From contig NZ_CP058557.1 in assembly GCF_018141165.1 (NCBI RefSeq), positions 2,046,001 through 2,110,000 on the forward strand: a stretch of 64,000 nucleotides of DNA, in the 5' to 3' direction. The notes beneath the pieces are model-generated. The model was not told the DNA's origin and ran no database searches. It saw nothing but the letters and a program-made list of their open reading frames with translations. This DNA is from Alkaliphilus sp. B6464 (GTDB lineage: Bacteria > Bacillota > Clostridia > Peptostreptococcales > Natronincolaceae). Made by a program: the position numbers and the translations under genes. Below are positions 44,583 through 53,479 of the stretch, piece after piece. Numbering within the stretch: the stretch's first letter is position 1; each line of letters opens with the position of its first letter.

Positions 44583-45122
44583 ATGGATATAGATAAAAAG
44601 GTATGGGAAGTACTTTGTTCAGAAGAAGACATTTCAAATAGACTTAAGGAATTAGGACAAGAAATTTCTGATGTTTATAGAGATAAGAAATTATATGTTG
44701 TTTCATTACTTAGAGGTAGTTTTGTTTTTACGGCAGACTTAGTAAGAAAGCTGGATATTCCAGTTAAAATAGACTTTATGACAACATCTAGTTATGGTCA
44801 TGGAACAGAAAGCAGTGGCTCAGTAAAAATTGTTAATGATATAAAAGAAAATTTAGAGGATTACCATATACTAGTAGTAGATGATATTACAGACTCAGGT
44901 TTAACTATGAAATATGTAATAGAGCATTTAAAAACAAAAAATCCTGTTAGTGTAAAATGTTGTGTATTATTAGACAAACCAGAACGTAGGAAAGTAGAAA
45001 TTGAGCCGGATTATGTAGGATTTACTATTCCAGATAAATTTGTTGTAGGATATGGATTAAACTATGGAGATTATTACCGCAATATTCCTTATGTATTCGT
45101 TGTAACAGATAAAGATAGATAG
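44583..45122 (+). CDS. hpt: Hypoxanthine phosphoribosyltransferase
   Basis: 179 residues from ATG 44583 (GGAGGG upstream; an in-frame ATG at 44559 precedes that site). Purine salvage enzyme making IMP or GMP from PRPP. The PRPP-binding motif ILVVDDITDSGLT, the flexible-loop SSYGHGTESSGSVKI and the LLRGSFVF loop are in place; VGYGLNYGDYYRNIPYV closes the hood. Normal length for the family. Confidence 0.96.
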   Translation: MDIDKKVWEVLCSEEDISNRLKELGQEISDVYRDKKLYVVSLLRGSFVFTADLVRKLDIPVKIDFMTTSSYGHGTESSGSVKIVNDIKENLEDYHILVVDDITDSGLTMKYVIEHLKTKNPVSVKCCVLLDKPERRKVEIEPDYVGFTIPDKFVVGYGLNYGDYYRNIPYVFVVTDKDR

Positions 45123-45137
45123 AAGAATATGAAACAG

Positions 45138-45165
45138 AGCACTTCTTAAAAAAGAGGTGCTTTAT
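45138..45165 (+). terminator. Terminator after hpt
   Basis: AGCACTTCTT/AAGAGGTGCT stem (one wobble pair), followed by TTATG; weak T-run. Confidence 0.7.
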
Positions 45166-45289
45166 GCTATGCATAAATCTTTTAATCTTAATAAAATAGT
45201 TTTAATGTATGCAGTACAAGTATTTAGTAATATAATAAAATAAATAAGTGGATTGGTAGATTAATAAATGAAGGGGAGAATAAAATATT

Positions 45290-46249
45290 ATGAATGATAT
45301 GTTAAATAAAAAAAGGTTAAAAGTATTAGATGCAAATCTATTATATCTTATTGGAGCTATATTGTTTTGGACCTTAGGGGCTTATGTTCAGGGAAGAAGT
45401 CTGCAAAGTGGATTAATAATTACACAATATGTTATTATACTTTTACCGCCTATAATCTACATCAAAGCAAAAAAACTAAACATAAAGGAAACTCTTAAAC
45501 TAAATAAAATAAGTTTTAAACATGGATTCTTGGTAGCTTGTATCACCATTTTAACTTATCCAGCGGCAGTTTTTGCAAATGCATTACTAATGACTATAAT
45601 GAGTCTAATAGGAAATCTAAATATACCACAATTACCTACTGCTGCAAGTAGTAGTGAATATTTAATACTTATGTTTGTTATATCTATATCAGCAGGTATT
45701 TGTGAAGAAGTATTTTTTAGAGGATTTATTTTATCTGGTTACGAAAGAATGGGAAAGAAAAAAGCAATTATTTTATCAGCAATTTTATTTGGATTCTTTC
45801 ATTTTAACTTGTATAATTTAATGGGCCCAATAGTGCTAGGTCTAGTTTTTGGGTATTTAGTTGTAGAAACAAACTCTATTTTTGCTGGCATGATTGGACA
45901 TATAGTTAATAATGGGTTTGCTGTTACTTTAGGGTTTATATTAAATTTAGTTTCTGAGGTTCTTCCAAATATGGATACGGCTAGCGAAGCTGCTGTTGAA
46001 CTACCGACGTCTATAGCTATGTTAAGTGGTACTATTGTGTTTGGAATTATTTCAGCAGTAACCGTGCTAATTGCTTATCAGCTTATTAAGATTATAAAAA
46101 AAGATCGTGCAGAATTAAATTCAAAAGTATGTAGTGATGAGACAAACGTAGAAGTAAAGGGAGTCGAATTTACGCCTTTAATTTTTACAGGTATTTTATT
46201 TATTATTATAGCAATAGTACAAATAAAAGAAATTATTTCTTTGGGTTAA
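45290..46249 (+). CDS. CPBP-family intramembrane glutamic protease (CAAX/Abi)
   Basis: 319 residues, about eight hydrophobic helices. The three family motifs are seen: EEVFFRGFIL with the catalytic glutamates, FGFFHFNLYN with a His, and GMIGHIVNNGF with a second His. The protease active site would lie in the membrane. Bacterial members work in bacteriocin self-immunity or peptide processing; the target here is not known. GGGG precedes the start and a strong terminator follows. Confidence 0.93.
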   Translation: MNDMLNKKRLKVLDANLLYLIGAILFWTLGAYVQGRSLQSGLIITQYVIILLPPIIYIKAKKLNIKETLKLNKISFKHGFLVACITILTYPAAVFANALLMTIMSLIGNLNIPQLPTAASSSEYLILMFVISISAGICEEVFFRGFILSGYERMGKKKAIILSAILFGFFHFNLYNLMGPIVLGLVFGYLVVETNSIFAGMIGHIVNNGFAVTLGFILNLVSEVLPNMDTASEAAVELPTSIAMLSGTIVFGIISAVTVLIAYQLIKIIKKDRAELNSKVCSDETNVEVKGVEFTPLIFTGILFIIIAIVQIKEIISLG

Positions 46250-46267
46250 GTATACAGAAAGAAAAAA

Positions 46268-46297
46268 AGGTGATCTAAAAAAGATCATCTTTTTTTA
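46268..46297 (+). terminator. Rho-independent terminator
   Basis: AGGTGATC/GATCATCT stem with T7. Confidence 0.9.
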
Positions 46298-46356
46298 TGG
46301 GTAATTTTAAATAAAATGAAACATACTAAATCTAAATACGAATGAGGAGGTTTTTT

Positions 46357-46947
46357 ATGAAAAATACAAATACGCTAATTATTTTTGGTCATCCAAATCC
46401 AGATAGTTTTAATGGAGCTATATTAAAAGCTATAGAAAATAAGCTTAAAGAAAAACAATATAAATTTATTTCTAAAAACTTATATCAATTAAATTTTAAT
46501 CCTATTTTAACTATGAACGATTTTGCGAGAATGAGAAATTCTACCGTAACTGAAGATATAGCAATAGAACATAGAGATATTGAGTGGGCCAAAAATATTA
46601 TATTTATATATCCTGTATGGTGGGCAGGTCAACCTGCTATTGTTAAAGGATGGATCGATCGAGTATTTAGTCGAGGATTTGCATATGCTCCACAACAAGA
46701 TGGAACCGTAAAAGGACTATTATCAGATAAGACAGTTATGGTTTTTACTACATCTGGTTCTAGTGAAGAAAATATGAATCAGTCAGGCATATCTGCCGCC
46801 ATGGAGAAAGTGATGATGGAAGGAATACTAGGATTCTGTGGTATAAGCACTATGCTATATAAAAATTTATATGAGATTCCTGCTACAACTGATGAACAAA
46901 GAAATATAATGCTAGATGAAATAGATTATTTAATAAATGCAATTTAA
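46357..46947 (+). CDS. NAD(P)H-dependent oxidoreductase, flavodoxin-like fold
   Basis: 196 residues from ATG 46357, six bases after GAGGAGG. FGHPNPDSFNGAI begins the flavin-phosphate loop; IFIYPVWWAGQPAIVKGWIDRVF is the classic quinone-reductase/KefG-type segment, and GLLSDKTVMVFTTSGSSE follows. A cytosolic FMN or FAD enzyme reducing quinones or aldehydes. Precise substrate not predictable. Confidence 0.9.
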   Translation: MKNTNTLIIFGHPNPDSFNGAILKAIENKLKEKQYKFISKNLYQLNFNPILTMNDFARMRNSTVTEDIAIEHRDIEWAKNIIFIYPVWWAGQPAIVKGWIDRVFSRGFAYAPQQDGTVKGLLSDKTVMVFTTSGSSEENMNQSGISAAMEKVMMEGILGFCGISTMLYKNLYEIPATTDEQRNIMLDEIDYLINAI

Positions 46948-46975
46948 AATCAGTATAAGCAGGAAGGAGAATTAG

Positions 46976-47677
46976 ATGATTATAAGGTTAGTAATAATTG
47001 CAGTTACACCTATTATTGCCTTAGCTATAGGTATATATTTGACTGATAGATATGATAAAGAGCCATGGACACTATTACTTCGTGTTTTTGCTTTAGGAGC
47101 GTTATCTGTAATACCAATAATGTTTGTGCAGAGAATTTTACTTTCGATTAATATTTTTCCTGGGATATTTTCTATAGCTTATACTGCATTTATTGTAGCT
47201 GGACTAACGGAAGAATTTTTTAAAAGATCTGCGGTTTTGTATGGTGCTTACAATAATAAAAACTTTAATGAAAAGCTTGATGGTATTGTTTATAGTGTGT
47301 TTGCGGCCTTGGGATTTGCCACAGTAGAGAATATTATGTATGTTGTTTTTCGTTATACAGGAAACTACTATGTTGGAATTATGAGAGGAATCTTATCTGT
47401 ACCTGCACATATGCTATTCGGTGTTACTATGGGCTACTATTTATCTTTAAGTAAATATACACAGGACACAGGATTAAAAACATACTATTATAAAAGATCA
47501 TTATTAATGCCTGTGATTTTACATGGCCTATTTAACTTTATTTTAATGGCACGAATTCCAATTTTGATGGTGTTTTTTATTCCATATGTTATTTATCTGT
47601 GGATTAGCAATTTAAGAAAATTAAACCAATATACACGAGATAGTAGAGATAGATACAATAGAATAGAGGATGAATAG
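46976..47677 (+). CDS. prsW: PrsW family intramembrane metalloprotease
   Basis: 233 residues, about seven helices, GGAGAA upstream. Catalytic motifs: GLTEEFFKR with the EE pair, GFATVENIMYV, SVPAHMLFGVTMG and ILHGLFNFIL, which together hold the zinc ligands. PrsW in Bacillus makes the first cut in the anti-sigma factor RsiW; the clostridial protein has a similar role for an ECF anti-sigma. No sigma/anti-sigma gene adjoins. Confidence 0.9.
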   Translation: MIIRLVIIAVTPIIALAIGIYLTDRYDKEPWTLLLRVFALGALSVIPIMFVQRILLSINIFPGIFSIAYTAFIVAGLTEEFFKRSAVLYGAYNNKNFNEKLDGIVYSVFAALGFATVENIMYVVFRYTGNYYVGIMRGILSVPAHMLFGVTMGYYLSLSKYTQDTGLKTYYYKRSLLMPVILHGLFNFILMARIPILMVFFIPYVIYLWISNLRKLNQYTRDSRDRYNRIEDE

Positions 47678-47683
47678 AAATAG

Positions 47684-47718
47684 AAAAGGTAGTAGAATTT
47701 TAAATTCTGCTACCTTTT
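47684..47718. terminator. Bidirectional terminator
   Basis: AAAAGGTAGTAGAAT against ATTCTGCTACCTTTT, 15 bp with one G-T pair, between convergent genes. Confidence 0.88.
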
Positions 47719-47766
47719 GTTATGTATAGAATTGTAAAAACTTTAATAATTAGATGTTTATAAATT

Positions 47767-48309
47767 TTATTTCTTCTGTCCTGCTATAATTTTAACCATA
47801 TCTTCTATTGTAGCATTAGTAGGAATTTCAAATGAACCGGATTTTAGTCTATGTGCAAGGTTTAAGTTTTCAGCCGCTTGTATAAAGTCTTTTGCATCAT
47901 CTATTAATCCGTTTTCTTTTAATATTTTTGCAATACCTGATCCAGGTGTGCCATTAGGGATAGACACCGTTTTTTGTTCTGAAGTAATAATATTATCAGA
48001 AGGTACATCGGTCTCCTCAGATTCTATATTATCGGTTGTGTCCTCAGGTGTAACTTTATCTTTATCACTATTATTTTTTTCAACTTCCTCATTTCCTACT
48101 ATATTAGATTGTTTATCATCATTTTCTGATATGGGATTATTATTTTTGTCTTTGGTAATATTAACTGGTTCATCTGCTAATACAGTATTTGAAGAATTAG
48201 AAAACCAACTTCCTAAGTTCCATGAAAGCACAACAAACATTACACTGGCTACAACTATAGCAAAAAAAACATCTGAAAAATCATGAAAAAAATCTTTTAT
48301 CTTCTCCAA
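47767..48309 (-). CDS. Membrane-anchored MltG-like (YceG N-terminal) protein
   Basis: 180 residues. The TTG start at 48309 is chosen because AAGGAG lies nine bases upstream; longer forms have no site. One membrane helix (VFFAIVVASVMFVVLSW), an acidic Asn/Asp/Glu-rich linker of about 80 residues, then a LysM-like part VSIPNGTPGSGIAKILKENGLIDDAKDFIQAAENLNLAHRLKSGSFEIPTNATIEDMVKIIAG. This corresponds to the first subdomain of MltG without its catalytic region. Clostridial short forms of this kind are common; role likely in murein binding. Confidence 0.78.
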   Translation of the reverse strand: MEKIKDFFHDFSDVFFAIVVASVMFVVLSWNLGSWFSNSSNTVLADEPVNITKDKNNNPISENDDKQSNIVGNEEVEKNNSDKDKVTPEDTTDNIESEETDVPSDNIITSEQKTVSIPNGTPGSGIAKILKENGLIDDAKDFIQAAENLNLAHRLKSGSFEIPTNATIEDMVKIIAGQKK

Positions 48310-48554
48310 CTGGATCAGCTCCTTATTAAAATCTATATACCTTAGAATATCATAAAGAAATAAAATCATCAATATTGATATGATAATAAAAAAATTGGTA
48401 ATATATAAAACAATGTAAATATATATCTGAAATTAAGGTATTTAAAAATGAAATAATGGTAAATTACATAATATCTATATTACAAGTTATAATATGATTA
48501 AAGCTGTAATATACAATTAATAACAAAGTCAATATATTTAGGGAGGATTAATTA

Positions 48555-48911
48555 ATGTCACGTAAATTAAAAAAAATTGTTACTGTAGATGAATTAGAAA
48601 AGATATTAAGAAGATCAAATAAAAAGCCAGTATTTATTTTTAAACATGATGAGTCTAGTCAGGATAGTGAAGATGCATATGATGAATATTTAAATTTCAT
48701 TAAAGATAGTGAGGATGATATTATATTTACCATAATATATGTGAGAGAAGATATTGAAGTATCTGATGCGGTCGAAGATGTTCTTGAAGTAACTCATGAG
48801 GCTCCACAATTAATTTTAGTAATAGATGAAGAAGCAGTTTGGGATGATACTGATGATAATATAAATGTAAAAAATTTAATAGAAGTTGTTGAAGAATTTA
48901 TATCTATATAA
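48555..48911 (+). CDS. YtxJ-like thioredoxin-fold protein lacking the active cysteine
   Basis: 118 residues, GGGAGG before the start. PVFIFKHDESSQDSEDAYDEYLNF corresponds to the YtxJ/DUF2847 segment FKHSTRCPIS, but with no Cys; TIIYVREDIEVSDAVEDVLEVTHEAPQLILVIDEEAVW matches the rest. Classic members serve in bacillithiol redox. The whole protein here has no cysteine, so thiol chemistry is excluded and a structural or binding role is more likely. Very acidic. Confidence 0.72.
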   Translation: MSRKLKKIVTVDELEKILRRSNKKPVFIFKHDESSQDSEDAYDEYLNFIKDSEDDIIFTIIYVREDIEVSDAVEDVLEVTHEAPQLILVIDEEAVWDDTDDNINVKNLIEVVEEFISI

Positions 48912-49023
48912 TGTCTGCCCTGTGGACAGTGGACGAAATTGCTTTTAAAGTTGATTTCCATCGTTCACAGTGATAAAATAGGTAAAGAAGTTTATTCTTA
49001 AAGTGCAGACAGGGGGACAGAAG

Positions 49024-49545
49024 ATGAAGAATGAAATAATCGAATGGATAAAAACTATTATATTATCCCTAGTTATTGCGTTAATAATTACGACTTTTGT
49101 AAAACCAACCATTGTAAAAAATTATTCCATGAGTCCAACACTACAAGAGAATGATTTTTTAATTATCAATAGGTTTCTATATAAAAGGAGTGCACCTAAA
49201 AGAGGAGATATAGTTGTTTTTCAGTCTAGTTTAAAGACAGACAATGGTAAGGATAAGTTATTAATTAAACGTGTTATAGCAGTTCCAGGAGACGAAATAA
49301 TAATTAAAGAAGGTCAAGTTTATGTTAATGGTACTATGTTAGAGGAAGATTATATTTCAGAAACGTATACTGAGGGTGATATAGATATAATCGTGCCAGA
49401 AAATAAGATTTTTGTAATGGGAGATAATAGAGGAAATAGTTTGGATAGCCGTGATGAGATTTTAGGTTTGGTAGATTTTGATGTAATTATGGGTAAAGCT
49501 TTTGTTCGATTATTCCCATTTAATAAAATTGGATTATTAAAATAA
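49024..49545 (+). CDS. lepB: Signal peptidase I
   Basis: 173 residues from ATG 49024, after AGGGGGACAG. Single N-terminal membrane helix (WIKTIILSLVIALIITTFV), catalytic Ser in NYSMSPTL, catalytic Lys in LIKRVIAVPGD, and the GDNRGNSLDSRD box near the end. It cleaves signal peptides at the outer face of the membrane, including possibly the secreted 126-residue protein at 15966. Short Gram-positive form. Confidence 0.96.
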   Translation: MKNEIIEWIKTIILSLVIALIITTFVKPTIVKNYSMSPTLQENDFLIINRFLYKRSAPKRGDIVVFQSSLKTDNGKDKLLIKRVIAVPGDEIIIKEGQVYVNGTMLEEDYISETYTEGDIDIIVPENKIFVMGDNRGNSLDSRDEILGLVDFDVIMGKAFVRLFPFNKIGLLK

Positions 49546-49554
49546 TGATTTTGG

Positions 49555-49583
49555 ATTCCTAACATTAGTTAGGAATTTTTTTT
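49555..49583 (+). terminator. Terminator after lepB
   Basis: ATTCCTAA/TTAGGAAT stem with CATTAG loop and T8. Confidence 0.92.
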
Positions 49584-49661
49584 GTTATTAATTTTGGTGC
49601 TAATAAAAAAATAGAAATTGGAGCAACATATATATGAAGTATATTAAGTGGAGGTGTATAT

Positions 49662-50090
49662 ATGAATATAAGAGATGTTATGACTAATAAGGTTTATGCT
49701 GCTTTACCAGATGCTTCTATTACTGAAGTAGCAAAAAAAATGAAGGAATTGAATGTAGGATCTATTCCAGTATGTGATAATCAAGATCAGCCTATAGGTA
49801 TTATTACAGATAGAGATATAGTATTAAGAGGAGTAGTTGAAGGATTAGATAATACATCAAGTGTCAGTGATATAATGTCTAAAGGAATAGTATCTGTTAC
49901 TCCAGATACTCATGTGCATGAGGCAGCTAAAATAATGGGAGAAAATCAAATAAGAAGGCTACCAGTTATTGAAAATGGTAAAATTGTAGGAATGGTATCT
50001 ATCGGTGATTTAGCAGTAAGAAATATTTATGAAAATGAGGCGGGGGAAGCACTAAGCAATATCTCTACCCCCAGTAGACCTATGATATAG
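49662..50090 (+). CDS. CBS-domain pair protein
   Basis: 142 residues: two CBS domains (MNIRDVMTNKVYAALPDASITEVAKKM..GIITDRDI and VSDIMSKGIVSVTPDTHVHEAAKIM..IVGMVSIGDLA) fill the chain. Such Bateman pairs bind adenosyl nucleotides and act as sensors. GGAGGTG precedes the start. A short Ser/Pro tail follows. No fused effector, so it probably works through partner binding. Confidence 0.93.
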   Translation: MNIRDVMTNKVYAALPDASITEVAKKMKELNVGSIPVCDNQDQPIGIITDRDIVLRGVVEGLDNTSSVSDIMSKGIVSVTPDTHVHEAAKIMGENQIRRLPVIENGKIVGMVSIGDLAVRNIYENEAGEALSNISTPSRPMI

Positions 50091-50093
50091 CAG

Positions 50094-50126
50094 ATAGTCC
50101 CTGTTCTTAAGCAGGGACTATTATTC
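50094..50126 (+). terminator. Terminator after the CBS gene
   Basis: ATAGTCCCTG/CAGGGACTAT perfect 10-bp stem, 8-base loop, T-rich tail. Confidence 0.88.
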
Positions 50127-50300
50127 TGTATAATATCAGAGACTTTTGATTTCGATTGAAACTTATGATACTTTAATAATATGTTAATTTATAATGTTAA
50201 GTGGGTAACAGTATTCATGGGGTGTTTTAGCACATATAAATAATAATATATTTAATATACTATAATACAATACATAAAAAGCAAAATGGGGGGATTATAA

Positions 50301-51977
50301 ATGATTCAAGATAAAGAGCAATGTACTATTAAAGTTACTTTAGAAAATGAAGGTTCTTTTCAATATGAAAAAGGTATTTCCTTAGAAGAAATTAGTTACG
50401 ATTTTCAAAAAAATGAACCATATCAAATAGTAGCGGCTATTGTTGATAATCAATTAAGAGAATTAAGTTACAGCTTAAATGAAGATTGTGATATTAAATT
50501 TATAAATGAATGTTCTCCTATAGGGGCTAGAATCTACCAAAGAAGCTTGGCTTTTATTTTTATAAGAGCTTGTATGGAATTATTTTCTGGATGTAGAGTT
50601 TCTGTAGAACATTCATTAAGTAAAGGTCTATATTGTGAGGTTCATTATAAAAGGCAAATTGATGAAACTGATACACAACGTATAGAGTATCGTATGAAGG
50701 AAATTGTTGAAGAAGATGTCCCTTTGACAAAAAGTAGAATCCCTGTAGATGAAGCCATAGATATTTTTAGAGAATACGGACAAATGGGAAAAGTAAATTT
50801 AATGAAGTATAGAGAAAAACCTTATATAAATATATATCAATGTGGCTGGTTAAAAAATTATTTTTATGGATATATGGTACCTTCTACGAGGTATATGAAA
50901 AAGTTTAAATTAAAATTTTATAGCCCTGGTATCATAATACAATTACCTATAAAAGAGGCAGATGGTCAAATTCCCAACTTTGAAGAGCAACCAAAGTTAT
51001 TTAAAGTTTTTAGAGAAACAGAAAAGTGGGGAGAAATTTTGGAAATTGATCATGTTGCTACGTTAAATGATTTAATAGTAACAAGAAAAGAAGGAGAATT
51101 TATTCGTATTGCAGAGGCATTACATGAAAAGAAGATTGCACAAATTGCAGATACTATTACAGAACATATAGATGAAAAAAAGTTGATTTTAATTGCAGGA
51201 CCATCTTCTTCTGGAAAAACTACATTTTCTAAGAGATTAGAGATTCAACTAAAGGTAAATGGCTTGAAACCTGTTTCTATTTCGCTAGACGATTATTTTG
51301 TAAATAGAGAGGATACACCTTTAGATGATAAGGGTGAGTTTGACTTTGAGGCTCTGAATGCTATTGATCTAGAACTATTTAATAGGGATCTGGAGCGAAT
51401 ATTAGCTGGAGAAGAGGTTGAAATCCCTACATTTAACTTTCATCTGGGCAAGAGAGAATATAGAGGGAACAAGATTAAAATTAATAAAGATCAACCTTTA
51501 ATATTAGAAGGAATCCATTGTCTAAATGATAAGCTAACAGAATCTATACCTAGAAATAAGAAATTTAAAATATACATAAGTGCTTTGACCCAGTTAAATA
51601 TTGATGAACATAATCGTATACCTACTACAGATACAAGACTTATTAGGAGGTTAGTCAGAGATAGTAAGTTTAGGTCTAATGATGCTAACAGAACATTATT
51701 TCTATGGCAATCTGTTAGAAGAGGTGAAGAAAAAAATATTTTTCCTTTCCAAGAAGAAGCAGATGTTATGTTTAATTCGGCACTGTTCTATGAATTAAGT
51801 GTACTTAAAAAGTATGCAGAACCATTGTTGCGACAAGTTGACACAACTAGTCCATATCATGCAGAGGCAAAACGATTATTAAAGTTTCTAAATTATTTTG
51901 TTAATCTAGAAAAAGAAGAAGATGTGCCTAAAACCTCAATATTGAGAGAGTTTATAGATGGTGGTAGTTTTCATTAG
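50301..51977 (+). CDS. Nucleoside (uridine) kinase with N-terminal TGS/ThrRS-like domains
   Basis: 558 residues, GGGGGG ten bases before ATG. The first 70 residues are a TGS-like domain, then a ThrRS/AlaRS second-additional-domain-like portion (up to about 280: VEHSLSKGLYCEVHYKRQ). The kinase domain has the P-loop IAGPSSSGKTTFSKRL, ISLDDYFVNREDTP, and EGIHCLND. This fusion is a standard clostridial gene, presumably phosphorylating uridine or cytidine; why it carries tRNA-synthetase-like domains is unknown. Full-length for the family. Confidence 0.92.
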   Translation: MIQDKEQCTIKVTLENEGSFQYEKGISLEEISYDFQKNEPYQIVAAIVDNQLRELSYSLNEDCDIKFINECSPIGARIYQRSLAFIFIRACMELFSGCRVSVEHSLSKGLYCEVHYKRQIDETDTQRIEYRMKEIVEEDVPLTKSRIPVDEAIDIFREYGQMGKVNLMKYREKPYINIYQCGWLKNYFYGYMVPSTRYMKKFKLKFYSPGIIIQLPIKEADGQIPNFEEQPKLFKVFRETEKWGEILEIDHVATLNDLIVTRKEGEFIRIAEALHEKKIAQIADTITEHIDEKKLILIAGPSSSGKTTFSKRLEIQLKVNGLKPVSISLDDYFVNREDTPLDDKGEFDFEALNAIDLELFNRDLERILAGEEVEIPTFNFHLGKREYRGNKIKINKDQPLILEGIHCLNDKLTESIPRNKKFKIYISALTQLNIDEHNRIPTTDTRLIRRLVRDSKFRSNDANRTLFLWQSVRRGEEKNIFPFQEEADVMFNSALFYELSVLKKYAEPLLRQVDTTSPYHAEAKRLLKFLNYFVNLEKEEDVPKTSILREFIDGGSFH

Positions 51978-52059
51978 AAAAAGTGTTGACTAAATCTGCT
52001 TAATCTTATATATTCAATTTGCAAGCTATTGTATAAACTTATTGATAGAAGGTGAAGTA

Positions 52060-52977
52060 ATGCAGGCGCAACTTGAAAAAATATTAGATAAAAACAGAAA
52101 TAAAATACAATATGGAAATCTACCTACGTATATTCCCGAACTTACAAAAGCTAATAAGGATGCCCTAGGAATTTATATTAGCCAACTAGATGGTGAAGAA
52201 TTTGGAGCAGGAGACTATGGATATAAATTTACTATCCAGAGTATATCTAAAGTAATTACACTAATAATGGCATTAGAGGACTGGGGACCTGCCTACATTT
52301 TTGAAAAGGTAGGTATGGAGCCTACAGGAGATGCTTTTAATTCAATGATGAAATTAGAGATAGTGAGACCTTCTAAACCTTTTAATCCAATGATTAATGC
52401 AGGAGCTATTGCAGTTACTTCTATGATAAAGGGGAACTCACCAGAAGAAAAGATAGATCGTATTATGAATTTTTTTAAACTCATTACACAAAATCCAACT
52501 CTTGAAATAAACAAATCAATATATATGTCTGAGAAAAGAACCGGAGATAGAAATAGGGCAATGGCATACTTTATGAAGGATGTTGGAGTCATTAACGAAG
52601 ATGTGGAAGGAAATCTAGATGTATACTTTAGACAGTGTTCTATAGAAGTCACTTGTAAGGATATATCTAAAATAGGTTTATTTTTAAGTAATAATGGTAT
52701 TCTTAAAGAAACGGGACAACAACTAATCAATCCAGAATATAGCAAAATTGCTAAAGCATTTATGGTTACATGCGGTATGTACAATGCATCAGGTGAATTT
52801 GCTATAAATGTGGGTATACCAGCTAAGAGTGGTGTTGGTGGAGGTATTATGGCTGTAGTACCAGGAAGGATGGGTATAGGGGTTGTAGGACCTGCCCTAG
52901 ATGAAAAAGGAAATAGTATTGCGGGTATAGGAGTATTAAAAGATATTTCAAAGGAGCTAGATTTAAGTATTTTTTAG
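52060..52977 (+). CDS. glsA: Glutaminase A
   Basis: 305 residues from ATG 52060 (GAAGGTGA upstream). It hydrolyses glutamine to glutamate and ammonia in the cytosol. Serine beta-lactamase-like fold, with the catalytic SISK (QSISKVITLIMALED), NPMINAGAIAVTS, and KSGVGGGIMAVVPGRMGIGVVGPALDEKGNS. Length and motif spacing fit the family. Followed by a strong terminator. Confidence 0.96.
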   Translation: MQAQLEKILDKNRNKIQYGNLPTYIPELTKANKDALGIYISQLDGEEFGAGDYGYKFTIQSISKVITLIMALEDWGPAYIFEKVGMEPTGDAFNSMMKLEIVRPSKPFNPMINAGAIAVTSMIKGNSPEEKIDRIMNFFKLITQNPTLEINKSIYMSEKRTGDRNRAMAYFMKDVGVINEDVEGNLDVYFRQCSIEVTCKDISKIGLFLSNNGILKETGQQLINPEYSKIAKAFMVTCGMYNASGEFAINVGIPAKSGVGGGIMAVVPGRMGIGVVGPALDEKGNSIAGIGVLKDISKELDLSIF

Positions 52978-52984
52978 CATAAAA

Positions 52985-53019
52985 AAAGAAGACGTGAAAA
53001 AATCATGTCTTCTTTTATT
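52985..53019 (+). terminator. Terminator after glsA
   Basis: AAAGAAGACGTGA/TCATGTCTTCTTT, 13-bp stem, followed by TATTT. Confidence 0.85.
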
Positions 53020-53026
53020 TCCGATT

Positions 53027-53059
53027 GAGTAAGCAATCTAGGGGAAGATTGCATTACTC
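53027..53059. repeat. Inverted repeat in the gap before the SASP gene
   Basis: GAGTAAGCAATCT (53027) and AGATTGCATTACTC (53046), loop AGGGGA. No T-run, so not a plain terminator. The rest of the 304-base gap to 53281 is AT-rich, with a G-rich patch at 53081-53096; nothing else recognised. Confidence 0.5.
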
Positions 53060-53281
53060 CATTTAATATATATTTATATATTAAAAGGGGGAGTGGGAAA
53101 ATAGTATTGATATCACAACACAAATTAATTTACCACTAATTAATATTAAAATCAACAAAAAAATATAATATTACAATTAATTAAATATATTATTTAATTT
53201 TAGTAATTATATTTTGGAATTTATGACTAATTGTATAATATTCTTTCGATAATTCCATAATAAGGATATGGAGGGATATTT

Positions 53282-53476
53282 ATGACAAAGAATAAGTTAA
53301 CAAGAAATATAGATGAGTTTACCCCTGATATGATGATGAAATATGAAATTGCTGAAGAACTTGGACTAATAGATAAGGTAAAACGGCTAGGTTGGGGTGG
53401 ACTTACTGCTAAGGAAACAGGTAGAATTGGTGGTTTAATGACAGTAAGGAAAAAACAAAAGAAAAAGGGGAAATAA
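53282..53476 (+). CDS. Alpha/beta-type SASP, divergent
   Basis: 64 residues, GGAGGG upstream. YEIAEELGLIDKVKRLGWGGLTAKETGRIGGLM keeps the GPR cleavage site (EIA) and the second glycine-containing DNA-binding helix, but the N-terminus is unusual and the end very basic (RKKQKKKGK). It is a variant SASP that should coat spore DNA. The methyltransferase gene starts four bases after its stop, so the two may be co-expressed in the forespore. Confidence 0.85.
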   Translation: MTKNKLTRNIDEFTPDMMMKYEIAEELGLIDKVKRLGWGGLTAKETGRIGGLMTVRKKQKKKGK

Positions 53477-53479
53477 GTA

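Noticed and set aside
53027-53059. Riboswitch before the second SASP gene
   Set aside because: A single inverted repeat with no recognised aptamer motif and no terminator alternative.
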